Assembly: GCF_000189635.1 (NCBI RefSeq)
Contig: NW_002476301.1
Coordinates: 1 to 64,000 of the forward strand
Length of the DNA stretch: 64,000 nucleotides
Direction: 5' to 3'
DNA from: Tetrahymena thermophila SB210
Lineage: Eukaryota > Ciliophora > Oligohymenophorea > Hymenostomatida > Tetrahymenidae
The first letter of the stretch is position 1; each line of letters starts with the position of its first letter. The notes beneath the pieces are model-generated. The model was not told the DNA's origin, did no database searches, and worked only from the letters and a program-made list of their open reading frames with translations. The translations under genes were made by a program, and so were the position numbers. Shown here piece after piece: positions 36,942-48,822 of the stretch.

Positions 36942-38625
36942 TCAATTATAGTCATATCTATTTAAGCACATGTTCATTTTTTTCTCTTTTTTTGGAGCTA
37001 CATTATGGGTTTTAGGTTCAAAATCATCATACTATTCAGAATTTAATGTGTAACAACGTTTATTTTTAATATTTTATATTTATTCAAATTCTTATTATTC
37101 ATAAGTAGGACCTTTCAAGTCTGTGTTGAAGGTAGTGTTATCCCTTGTATCATATACTGACTAACTTCTATTGGAAGTATTATTTGTGAAGATATTAAAA
37201 TGATCATGGTTGTAGATTAAACTCGGATTTAAAGTTGATGAGCTTCTATCATCACGTTCGATTAATTTCTAATTTAAATTATGCTTTTATTAAAGTTCAT
37301 CTTATTTTTCATAGAGTCTATTTAACTTTTTTTGCTTTGTGTCAAGAGCTTGCAATTTCATTAAATTATCTTCTCTTTATCTTTTTAGCCTTTGTTCTAG
37401 CTAGTAAAGAAGCTTTTTCTTCTCCTCTAATTGTGATATCTTTGAATCAAGAATCCCTTTCATATTTTTTATGTCTTACTATTTTTATATTCTATCATAT
37501 AAAATGTCTCTCAGCTATTTTCCATGCTCAATTATTTAATCTTCTCGTTCTTTTTATGTTTGCTCAACCTTTTAAATAATAATAGAAAATAATTTAAATA
37601 TTTTTAAAAATAAACAACTAATTATTTTTTTATATTCACATCATGTAGATTTTTTGCTATATTTAGAAATGTGAATTTGTTGGTATTTGCTATTTTAAGT
37701 TTGAAAATTCTATAAAAATTACCTGCTATTGCATTTTCCATTATTTAGTTGACAAATACTCGCAATGATTAATCATATTCTCGTATTGAGAAATTAAAAT
37801 TTTATTTTATTCTTCAGCAAGCTTTTCATACTTTGAATAGAACTCAACATCTTTCCTAAATGTATTTAAATACGGATTATCATGGCCAGAGTTAGTTTTG
37901 ATTGCAATAGTAATAAAACATATATCACATGATCGATGGGAATTAATTCTTTTGGCTGAACAATGCTAGCAGCAAGACATGCTACAAAATCTACAATGAT
38001 GTACTCTTAACGAAAATAACCCAAATTTAGATTTGCAGACACAACATTCTGGGCCTTTCTAAAAATCATTTACATCAAACACTTTAATTTTATAATACTC
38101 AAGATTTACTGACAGCTTATCAGCTTTTTAATTGGAAGCAGAGTTTGCTATTAATGAGTTTGAATTATTGATCATACTTGATCCTAGTGATGAGTTAGAT
38201 ACTAATTCATTTGAGTCATCTTCTTAATTAATTACCTTAAATCCAACGTCACTCTTAGCCATCAGGTTGATATTAGTTAATCTCTATCTTCGCTATAGAG
38301 CATTAGGATCAACTAAAATTTCAGAAAAACCATCTTATAACTCATCAAGATCATCAGAATACTTGACTAATGGGTCTGAAAGTTTTCTATTTTACTAAAA
38401 ATGATTTTCAGTTATGAAATGCATATTATTATTTCTTTAATTTTTATTTTTTTTATCACCACTGCTTTCTGCTTGAGTTTATTACTAAAAATGGTCTTTC
38501 TTAACAAGACTTGAACTTAGATCAGTGACTTACTAAGTGGTATTGTCATCATCAAATACCAACTTAACTTCACAATCATCATTGTCCATATCAATGACCA
38601 TTTTGTTAGTTCTATTTTTTGACAT
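36942..38625 (-). CDS. FYVE-type zinc finger and coiled-coil protein
   Basis: Exons 38625-37723 and 37568-36942, 509 aa; the 154-base intron is GT-AG in phase 0. Residues 1-185 are acidic and Ser/Asn-rich. A FYVE-like finger lies near 190-245: ECCVC, then the diagnostic basic-His-His-Cys block RVHHCRFC, then CCQHCSAKR and CDIC. That provides eight Cys ligands. FYVE fingers bind phosphatidylinositol 3-phosphate on endosomes through the R-x-HHCR block. From residue 270 on, and throughout exon 2, long helices rich in Glu/Lys/Gln/Leu (QLEEKKKLLYQLEQRLKRQ) predict a coiled coil that could dimerise the finger. The last 100 residues are irregular. A role in endosomal or phagosomal traffic is inferred from the finger alone. 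A WxxD motif is not evident, so binding could be weakened. Confidence 0.85.
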
Positions 38626-39225
38626 TTCTTTAATGTCGCTTAATTTTTTAATAATTCTAATTTAAAAATAATCTTTTGAATATTAAAGGTGAGTTAAAAT
38701 CTATTCTTATTTATTGATTTTAATTATTAGATTTATTGATCAATTAATCACTATGATATTAGAAAAAGATTACTTTGTTTTGATTATAAACTGATTCAAT
38801 GTGATAAAAATAACATTTGTTAATAATAAAAGAAATGACTTAGATTTTATTTAAATATTCTGATGATAAATACAAGAATTTCAAGAGTAAATAAATAAAT
38901 AAGTATATTTAGTAATAATTTTTCATTATTCAATAAATAAACAGACATATTTATTTAGTAATAATATTTTAATAAAATAACTCTATGATAGATAGATATA
39001 AGGAGATTTACATGAGAAATTTATTTATTTTTAAAAATTTAATGTTTTTTATAAATGAAAATACGCTTCTAGCTGTACTAATAAACCATAACTTTAAATA
39101 ATAGTAACAAGTAAAAGCACAAATAATTTTTAGTAATTAACCAATACAAAAGTAGAAGAAAATTTTACAATTTAAATTTATTAAATAATAGAAGTGTAAA
39201 ACCGATTTAGTAAGTAGAAGAAGAA
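38626..39225. other. Divergent promoter region
   Basis: 600 bases between divergent starts at 38625 and 39226; AT-rich, with no defined element seen. Confidence 0.55.
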
Positions 39226-42200
39226 ATGAGACAAAATCTAATGATAAAAAAATTAGATACTCTATCCTTTTAGGGTGATACTTATGATAATATGACTCCA
39301 TACAGTAAATTATATTTGAAGAACGTAAATCTCATTCTCTTAAACTCTTTTCTTCCATTAGCATTAGTAATAAAACGATAAATAAAATAATAGGAAGATG
39401 AATTATTAATTAAAGCGTAGGAGATAGAATATAACGAAGAAGGAGCATTATTTGATTCTCAGCATCAAATGGGTATATTATTCCATTTTAAATTCATATA
39501 ATATAATGTAATTTAAATATTTTACAAAGTCAAAGAGCTCAATTTCGTGCCTTACTTTAAAATAGATTCTACCTTACGTTTTAACACTCAAAATATAGAA
39601 GAATAAACAAGAGAAAAGAAAATTACTTGGTAGGATTTATCTAAAAACATATTAGATACACAAGGATTGAGTATACTAAGTCCTGTAAATGATGAGAGAA
39701 AATTAAGCACTAGTTTTATGAATAAATCAGCTTTAAAAAAATTAAATCTAAGTTAAAGCTTAAGTGGAAGTGTTATTTCAAAGCAACGTAATTGATTAAC
39801 TATTTTTTAACTTTTGATAAATAAAATAAAACAAAATAAAATTTTTATTTATAAATTTAGAGTATATCAATAAATATTTTAAGGATTCATTTAGAGTAGC
39901 ATAGGCTGCTGCTATTGCTGCTGCTGGAAAACATAATAGTAAAAGTAAGACATCAAGTGCCAGAGATGTACTTAATTCATGTGCTGAAGAAAATACAGAT
40001 AATCTTTCAACTGAAAAGAATACCAAAGCACCAAGTTTTAGTATGAAATAATTTACACAATCATGTAATGAAAATATTTAAACATAATTTTATATATTAG
40101 GGAGAAAGAGTTTATCTAACAATTTTGTTTACTTTTCAAACGATATGGAGTAAAATCTTAGATAAAAAAACTAATTTTGGATATTTTCAGATGTTGAAGA
40201 AAATTTATAGAATGAGATCAATTCAAATAATTTTCCATAAAGTACAGATTCACAAAAAAGAAATAATAAAACAACAACAAAAACCTATGCATAAAGAAGA
40301 ATGAACTAAAATAGAGGCAATACATACATTAACTCTGGATTTACGCCAAAGAATTAGGCGAAAAAAGAAACAAAGATAATTGATAATATTAAAATGAGAC
40401 CTAAAAGCTGTTGTTGCAACAGATGCGGACCTGAATTGAATAAAAACAAAAAATTAATTTCACTTCCATTTAAAACAGCTATTTAGAATGCTGTTGAAAA
40501 CAGTAAATTAGGAATTAATACTGGTCTCAAATGTATTGCTTTTATTGGAAAGGTTAGAAGATCTAAATATATAGATAGCTTAATGTTTAATTAACTAAAT
40601 AGCTTATAAAATAATTTAGAAAACCCATAGATTTTGCAACCTGAAAATACCGAAGTTGCAAACTAACAAACCAATAAGTAAAAAAAAAATTCATATAGCT
40701 TACATAATCCTCTTTATCTTTCTTTACAAAATTATAATAATAATAATAACAACAATGGCAGCAATAGAAAACCATCACACCTTTCGTTAAACGAAAATGG
40801 ATAAGCTAATTAAAAGAGGCTATCTTATGTAAGTAAAGATCAAGAAGATTTATCTAATAGTGAAAAAAAAGAAAGATCATCAATATTAAAAGTCTCAAAT
40901 TTAGAAATTATTAATGTTGACTAAAATAATTAGAAAAAAGATCAAAAGTTAATTGAAGATTAACAATTTTAGGACTAATCTTAGATTGTAAAATAATTTA
41001 CTTTTTAGACTTAATCGAGCTAATCTGATTTTGAAAGTTAACAAAACTCGCAAGAAGATTATAGTGAACTTTCCTAACAAAAAATTAATTTTAGGCAATC
41101 TTAACTATTTTCTACATAGAAAAGCTTAAATAAAATAGTTAATAAAAAGCAAAAAGTTCAATAAATAATAAGTATGCATAAGTAAGCGAGTAGAGTAGGA
41201 TAGATTACTAAATTAGCATTAAAAAATGAAAACTCAGAAGGTAAAGATGGAGATTACTAAAGCTGTAAGAAAGCTGAATAAAATCAAAATGAATAAATAT
41301 AAACCGACAGAGTCGCTTATCATATATCTAGTACAAGCAAATAAGAAAGGTAAAAATAATTTTTAAACTTAATAAAATGCATTTTTGAAATATGAAAAAT
41401 TATATAAATAGAAATAATTACAAAACTCATACTAATTCGATATTTGAAGATAGGATCTCATAAAGGATTATTTCTAACACTAAGCTCCAACCGATATCAA
41501 AAATTAATATAGAGAACTAATATAAAATGTAAGATAGAAGTGCATCATTCAAATAAGGCAGTTTTAACAATAACTAAAATGCTGGAAAAGCATTAACTTA
41601 AAATGAATGTTATTATTCCCAATAATTATAAATTTCAAACAAATAACTTCACTAAATGGTATATTTACCTTTAAGAAGTTTTAAATAAAATGAAAGTTTA
41701 ACTGATCGTACTTCTTAATAAAAGTTAAAAAATTCAATAAGAGTTCAAACATTGATTTAAAATGAAAAGGAAATGGGCAATTTAACTGAAGATATAAAAT
41801 CATTTGAATCAATACATACCTAATTCTTAAATACTACTTCCGATTCCTTCAAAGAACCTAAACTCATATAATTTAAAAGAAGGATTCTAGATAAAGAGGA
41901 GTAAAAACTTGTATCAATGAGTTAGAGAAGTGATTATAAAATATATCTATAACAATAAGATAGTGAAAGACAGCATACATTTGCTCCTAAACTGACTACA
42001 TCTAAAGACTTTCTTTCAAGATTTGTTTAATAAAAAAAAAATTAAAACTCTTTGTACTTTAGTAAATAATACTAAAATAAGAAGTTTAATAAACTGAATA
42101 AAGCATAGATAATTGATTTAAATGATGAAAAATCATAATTGAAAATTTATTAAAATATTGATCATAAAATAATAAATGTAAATAGAAGTGATGACAGATA

Positions 42201-42330
42201 AAAGTATTTCTTACAAAAAAGAGAAAATGAATAACAGTAATAAAACTACATTAATAACGATTTCCTACAAAAGAAATAAAACTTGGACTCAACTCCTTCA
42301 TCTTATTCTCAAAATCTTAAATCTTCTTGA
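39226..42330 (+). CDS. 975-aa hypothetical protein, Gln/Asn/Ser-rich
   Basis: Not recognised. Exons 39226-39787, 39861-41349 and 41454-42330; introns of 73 and 104 bases are GT-AG and phases match. The second acceptor is ATAG at 41450-41453, since the earlier AAG would shift the frame. The first 190 residues are the least biased, mixing Leu, Lys and hydrophobics (KLYLKNVNLILLNSFLPLAL near 27, then VIKRQIKQ). A small Ala-rich helix follows exon 2 start (QAAAIAAAGK). Near residue 380 is a compact cysteine cluster, SCCCNRCGPEL, followed by the most conserved-looking stretch (SLPFKTAIQNAVENSK, then TGLKCIAFIGKVRRS). The C-terminal half is Gln/Ser/Lys low complexity. The Cys cluster could bind a metal; that is inference. 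Confidence 0.82.
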
Positions 42331-44125
42331 AGAGAGAATCAATACATAATTATTTAAAATATTTATTTACTTGCTTATTTATTAATTTGATATTATTTAT
42401 TTATGGCTAATTTAATTGTCAACAATAAATGTTTCTTTGACTTTGATTTAATTAAATTAAATTAAATTTATGGACCAATTCTGTAATTTTTAGAAAGAAA
42501 TAATAAAATATCAACTAAAACTAAGTTTAATTTTAATAAAATAGCTTTATTTTCTATTTTATGAATATTTATTTAAAAAAAAACCAAATATTTTTATAAA
42601 AATTTAAAGTAATAAGACTATTGTTTTTTATTTTATAACCTTTTTTTTTAAGGTATACAATCAATCAAGAGGTTTAAAAATTATGTTTGAAATAGACAAG
42701 AGGAATATCTTTATTTTCTTATTTGTTTTTTTTCTTTAAATGAGAATCTCTTATCAAATTGATATATTAAAATAGACAAATAAAGAATCTCCTCCATTAG
42801 ATAAATTGTTATTTTTTAATTTTCAATATAAGAATAGATTATAAGATGAAAAAGAGCAAGCAGTCTTGTTTTAATCAATCAAAATAAATTAATAATTAAT
42901 AAATTATCTGAATTGATTTGAGCTTAACCTTAACCAAAATGAGCTTGCGAGTTAAATGTGTAATTCTATCATATTTGTTAATGTTATCTACTAATTTATC
43001 TAAATTCTAAGGATGAAAGTTTTAATGATAAACTAAAATAGTAGATCTGTAACGAAATAGAAATAATATTTAGTTTTTTTAATTGAATTTAATATTTAGC
43101 AAAATTGAAATGAGATCTATATTATTTTTTTATTAATTTATTGTTTTTATTACCATGAAAAAGTTAAAATTTTAGCTGTATTCAAACAAAATACATTCTA
43201 TCATATAAATATGCTTTTCTTTTTAGATAGCATTTGTAAGATATGCTGTTTGAAATCAATAATTATTTATAGGGCTTAAAAAGTTAAAAGAAAGAAGGTT
43301 TTTATGCATAAGTATAAACAAACTCTTATCTATTAATTTCACTCATTCATTCATTATTGAAAGATTAAAGACTATTTTAATGCATTTAATCTGAATAAGA
43401 AATTAGAAAATAAATAAAAATAAGGATATAAAATTTATAAAACAAATTTTATAATTAATATAATATTTTTTGTTTGTATTTCTTTTTCAAAAAGAGAAAA
43501 AGTTAAAATTTAGATAGATTGATAGCTCCATAGTGATTTTGATCAAACATTATTAGGGTTCAAATTTCTCTATTGATTATCTCTAGCTTCAAATTTCTAT
43601 TATTATGTATGCTATTTCTAAAATTTTAAACTAATCGCTTTATTTAATTATTTATGAAGATCATGGTTTAAATTAATTAAGCAGACATATTTACAAATAC
43701 TTTTGTTTTTAAACAATCGAAAAGAAAATTTTAACTATGAAATACATTATTTTACTAAATACAGTTAGTCTTTTAGATGGCCTTTAGTATATAAATTATA
43801 TCAATGAATATCCAGCCTATAACTAAGTGGTTATTTCAAAAATTAAAATTAGAGAGGAATAAATTAGTAGGCATAATTAAATATTTTTGTAAAAATTTAG
43901 CAACCATATTAAATAGCTTGGTTTAAAATCATAGCTGTAAGTAAATCTATTTCACTTAGGCTTAAAGATCTCCTCAATACTTTTATGAATATTTTATTTA
44001 ACTAACTTTTATTTTACTATTACTTTTTGTATGTAAATATTCATGCAAATATGTTTATATTTTTTATAAAAAAGAATACAGGTTAGCAATTAATTATTAG
44101 TATCTGAATAGTAAGCTAAGCAAAG
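42331..44125. other. Intergenic region between tandem plus-strand genes
   Basis: 1.8 kb, AT-rich. It contains one small open frame listed separately. Otherwise I see nothing; the last 30-60 bases before 44126 are slightly less AT-rich and may be 5' UTR. Confidence 0.5.
42683..42916 (+). CDS. Possible 77-aa secreted peptide gene
   Basis: An open frame ATG 42683 to TGA 42914 in the ciliate code. Residues about 8-25 form a hydrophobic stretch (NIFIFLFVFFLQMRIS) after a charged start, resembling a signal peptide. The rest is polar (KQTNKESPPLDKLLFF, QDEKEQAVLFQ). It uses several TAA/TAG codons. There is no homology I recognise and the flanks are AT-rich, so chance is a real alternative. Confidence 0.25.
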
Positions 44126-47100
44126 ATGTTTCCTTAATTTTAAGAGCACTAATAGAACAGAATTTCTTTAAAGTTAGTTTTTGGAGGTGATTGTTTTAGA
44201 CTTTCAAAATTCCCTCAAAATTTTTAAGAATTAGAAGATATAGCTAGAAATAAATTTGATAACAAATTGCCAGAAAATTTCTGTTTCAAGTATTAAGATA
44301 GCGAAAATGACTCTATTAATGTTGAGAGTTCATCAGATTATGAGGCTTTTTTGGAATATTGCAACTAAGAAAAGCTCAAGGCAATAAAATTAAGAATAGA
44401 TTCAAAATCATTTAAGCAATACTTTAACTGGTAAGAGTAGCAATAGTAAGCTATGGGAAATCAGCCAAACTTTGCTAATCAGGGATAATCATCTTAAACT
44501 TACTAAGCAAACAACGTAATAGGAATGCTTCTAAATCCTTTTACTCCTTATTATCAGAATATGCAAAACAAAAATTAAAAAACTCAATTTTAGATTTCAA
44601 GCTAAGATTAGAACTCATTTTATGGAAATTTTCAAAACATGAACTCTCCAAATTCAAATGATTTAAATTATAACATAATTTAGATGCTTATGTGCATGCT
44701 GAACACATAAGGAAATCAAGCTTAAAAAAGTTCGAGTACAACAAATTCTTGCTTAAATAACCATGGATTTAATAATGGTAATAATAATGTAAATGTAAAT
44801 TTTAATAATAACACCAACGCTGTTAATAATTCACTCTCATCAGCACCTTAAATTCCTTCTCTTTCAAGAGGTGCTTCTGAAGCTAATGCGAACGACATAA
44901 AAAGGTAATCTGCCAATCAAAGCTATACTGCTAATGTGGAATCAAATATAAGCTTTGCTAATGAAAGGAGAAATGTAGGCTAGTCACTATCATAATAATA
45001 GAATAATTAATAAAACATTATGGTTAGTTTTGCTAATGTCAAATCTTCAGTTACAAAAAATGCTATTGCAACTTCCAATCAAATGAATCAATACAATTTA
45101 TTAATGTAGTAGCCATTTAATTCCTCTAATATAAACGACCTCAATATAACATCTAAATTTGGTAATCAAGATCTAACTAAGTTTGAAAACGAAAAATTGT
45201 CTAACACACGTAATTTAATTAGCGGATCAGATATACCAAATCCTATGATTGATGAATCAGACAATGATATTAAATCAAAAGATATTAAAAAAATTAGCTC
45301 TATGAGCTGCGGTTTAGATGATATGCAGCCTACATTATCTAATCACCTATCTTTTACTCCAGGTTCTTAAAATATTTTTAACAATTCTCAAAATATAAAT
45401 CTTGCTGCTAAAAACTCATAATATCTCAAACAAGCAGAATTAAACTCCTCTACAATTTCAAATAATGTTGACACAAGAAGCTAAACAACTGGAGGAGGAA
45501 ATATGGGATCTAATTATTCAGCAAATAATGTAAACTAAATTTAAGCTCCTTAAGGAATAAGAATAAACGAAGCTCTACTTTCTAGCTAATATACAAATTA
45601 AGCAATTGTTTCTCGTGAACAATTCGATTAGATTGGTAAAGAGAGTATATAGAATTAATAGTTTGATAAAACAATTGAAAGTGATTTTATTGCTAATAAT
45701 TATATTAAAAGAGAGTTTTCACCATCTCCACCACTATCCCAAAATAACACTTTGGCTAACTCTACAAACAATCTGATGTAAAGCAAGATTCGTCCATCTC
45801 AAATTACTCCACCATTACGTTCAGGCTAGAGCATACAAGTTCCTTGCGAAAAATGTATGATTTGGGACGAGGAATAAAAAAATAATCCTTCCAGATACAG
45901 TGATAAAACTGATAAAACACCAACTAGTAGTATTGGAAAAGATATAATCCCATTTACTCCTTGTCCAGAATGTGATAAATGTGGTGGATCAGGATTTTTG
46001 AAAATAGAAGATCCGAATACCTTTAATGTAATTCAAACAATAGTTAGACATAAATTAAAAGAAGCAGAAATAGTTCTAAAAAGTTTAACAGTCAGATAAC
46101 AAAAAGTTGAAAAAATCATCCCAAAAGAAAGTATGGACTGGTTATAAAAGATTCTTTAAATATAATGTGGTGAGTGTGCTAGCAATAGACCATCACAAAA
46201 GCCAGAAGATTAGCCTTTATTTTCTCCTTTTACGCCAAGCTAATCAAATAAGGATAAAGATCTTTCCCTTTAGGTGAATAACAATACTAATTTAATATAA
46301 AAGAACATGCACTTAATCCGCTGCTCTGAATGCCAAACTGATGTGTCGCAATTAAAATTTATATACTTTTGCATTGATTGTAAATCAAAAAATAATAGAA
46401 ACTCAGAGGTTTTCAGTAAAAGATGGCAGGATGATATTGACTTTGATAATATTATTTGTGAAAATTGTGAGGACAATCATGATTCGAACCATCGTGTAGT
46501 TTAATTTTGCAAAGATGATATAATGATCATGCACAGCAACTTGAATTAGTAAACATAACAAAATCAGTAGTCATTAACAAGTACACCTATTTAACGAACA
46601 AGCTAACTCGACAGGAGCATAAAAGCCGGAAACTCAACTTAACAAAATGCTCTTTAAAATTTGAATTATTTGAATAATAATATGACAAATCCTTTATTTT
46701 AGAATAGCCTAATTAGAAAACCAGAGAGAAACAACTTTACTTAAAGTACAAATCTTTTTACTTTCCCTTAATAAAATAACGTACAACAAATTTAAAAAGC
46801 ACTTTAAGGCTAATTAGAAACTTCAACATATATTGGATTTTAGCCTTAAAGCATACAACTATAATAGTAATAGTCTATAATATAAACCTAACTTTCTGCA
46901 TAAGCTAGATAGGAGTTTAGTTAAAGAAACTCAGTAGATACAGAATTGCTGCAACAACAATAATAGAATCTCCATAAAATGAGATCAAAATCGGATAATA
47001 AATCAGTTACAACTATCGTAAAAAATACTAGTCACGAGGATCAATTTGATTATTTTAATGATAATTTAGCTAAAGACGACGCAAATATTAATGTAGTTTT

Positions 47101-48414
47101 ACCAAGATGCTCAACAAATTAAAAAATTATTAAAAAGCCAATATCAGGTAACACTAGCCTTAATGTGCTCTCATTAAACAACTAGGAAATAAGTTGTGTA
47201 ACAGCTAATTTCAACTAAGATGATGAACCTCCAACTTTTTGTGATTCTTCCATTTTTAAAGTACCAAAAAATATAGCTGATAGTAATGGTGCTCCATCTA
47301 GTGCAAATATAATTAGTTCCCCAGTTGTTTCTTAGCATCCTCTTGTTTCTAATACAACTCAGTAGTAGACAGACTAAATTAATTTCGAAATAATACCACC
47401 AACTTAAAAAAACGAAATACAACTAATAAGCGAGTCTTCATCATCTAAAAAATAAAAAGTAAACATTTTTGAAAATATACAAAATTAAGAATCACCAGAA
47501 TAGTCATAAAATTTGTTAAATTCTAAATTGAATAATACAAACGATTTTACTTTGGAAGAGCCTAAATCAAATGTAAATCAAACTTAAAGTGCTTCCAGTA
47601 GTAGTAGTAACATTTCAAATTCAATATGTGTAAAATCATAATACACATCAGGTAAATCTTTGACCCAATCAGTTTATGGATTGTCGTCAAGTAGACCTAG
47701 TATAACTCCTTCAGGTTAAAAATAAGGAGAAGATTAGAGACAGTATCGAGCTAAGCTTGTTAATAGCTATTGCTCCAGTGATATACTGATAGATGATAGT
47801 GTAATTGTTTTCTAAGAAATTTTAAATAATGGTACTGAGAATTGGCCTGAAAACGTATACCTTAAATGCATATCTGGTATAACTGATAATTGTCAATACC
47901 CTGTAGTTTAAGTGAATAAAGGAGAAGTTATGTCAATAGCTTTCCCCATAAAAATAAATCAAAATCAAGCAGCTGATGGCGAATAGATAAAAACAGCATG
48001 GAGACTTTATCACTAATAACAAAATGAAGAAAGGAAATTTTTTGGTCCTAAAATCACTATTGACTTTTAGTACAAAAAGCCTAAAAAGATAGAATTAGAA
48101 TGTAAAAAAAACAAATAAATCTTATTATTTATTTATTTATTACTTTTATTTAATAAATTTAAATTTTAAAAAATTAATTAGAATCATTAGAGTTTTTAAT
48201 TGAAAGCACAGTAGAGACAATCAAAAATATATTTAACAAGGACAGTAAATCTGACATTAATGAGTTTGTAAAATAGAATTAGTAAATAGCTTAAAGTTTT
48301 TTATAAGACAATAAAGAAGATAGAATGATTTCGAAATTAATAATAAAGTATATTGAATTATATGTAACATTTAAAAATAATAAGAGTGCTTAAGAAAAGC
48401 TTCAAGATTTTTGA
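44126..48414 (+). CDS. NBR1-like selective autophagy receptor homologue (PB1, ZZ, FW domains)
   Basis: Exons 44126-48101 and 48182-48414, 1,402 aa. The 80-base intron is GT-AG in phase 1. Domain order matches NBR1. An N-terminal PB1 domain (residues 13-95) has LKLVFGGDCFRLSKF, then ARNKF, then FKYQDSENDSINVESSSD, the acidic OPCA-like loop. A very long Asn/Ser/Gln-rich linker (100-565) follows. Cysteine pairs near 570-690 include PCEKC and CPECDKCGGSGF. A ZZ finger spans about 727-795 (RCSEC, FCIDC, ICENC, then DNHDSNH). A four-tryptophan (FW) beta-sandwich at about 1208-1320 has NNGTENWP, KGEVMSI, TAWRLY and FFGPKITIDFQ. The C-terminal exon is helical (LEFLIESTVETIKNIF), where NBR1 carries UBA, but I cannot claim UBA. 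In other eukaryotes NBR1 links ubiquitinated cargo to Atg8; that role here is inferred. Confidence 0.88.
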
Positions 48415-48822
48415 TCAATTTATATGAAAAGCACAATAATTAGTTAGCAAGTTAGTCAGTCAGTCAATTTCTTATTTAAAAAGATTTATTTTTATTTAAA
48501 TTAACTCTTTGAAAAAGAGCTGTATGATTTTTCTTAAGAAATTAATAGAACTCGAAAAGGTAAAAAAGCAAAAATAGTATTTAGAATTTTCTTGGCAATT
48601 ATTGATGCAATTAATTAACATATATTTATTACTCAATAAGCAAATAATCACAGAAAATTCGTTACTTATTACTTACTACTTAATATCAAGTTATATATTT
48701 TTACAAGAAAATTTTATTTATCTTTGTATAGTAAATATTTATTGCTCATTTCTCTACTATTAACTATTCTATTTTTTGCTTATTAACAAATAAATCTCTC
48801 ATACATACATAGACTAACTCAC
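48415..48822. other. Convergent 3' intergenic region
   Basis: 408 bases between converging genes. It includes GTTAGTCAGTCAGTC-like tetranucleotide repeats near 48450-48466 and ACTCACTCACTG at the border with the next gene. No gene. Confidence 0.55.

Noticed and set aside
37235-37579. Standard-code plus frame of 114 aa
   Set aside because: Shadow of the coiled-coil exon of the FYVE gene.
46470-46500. GATTCGAACCATC resembling a tRNA T-arm in reverse
   Set aside because: No acceptor, D or anticodon arm at the right spacing; it codes DSNHRV in the ZZ finger.
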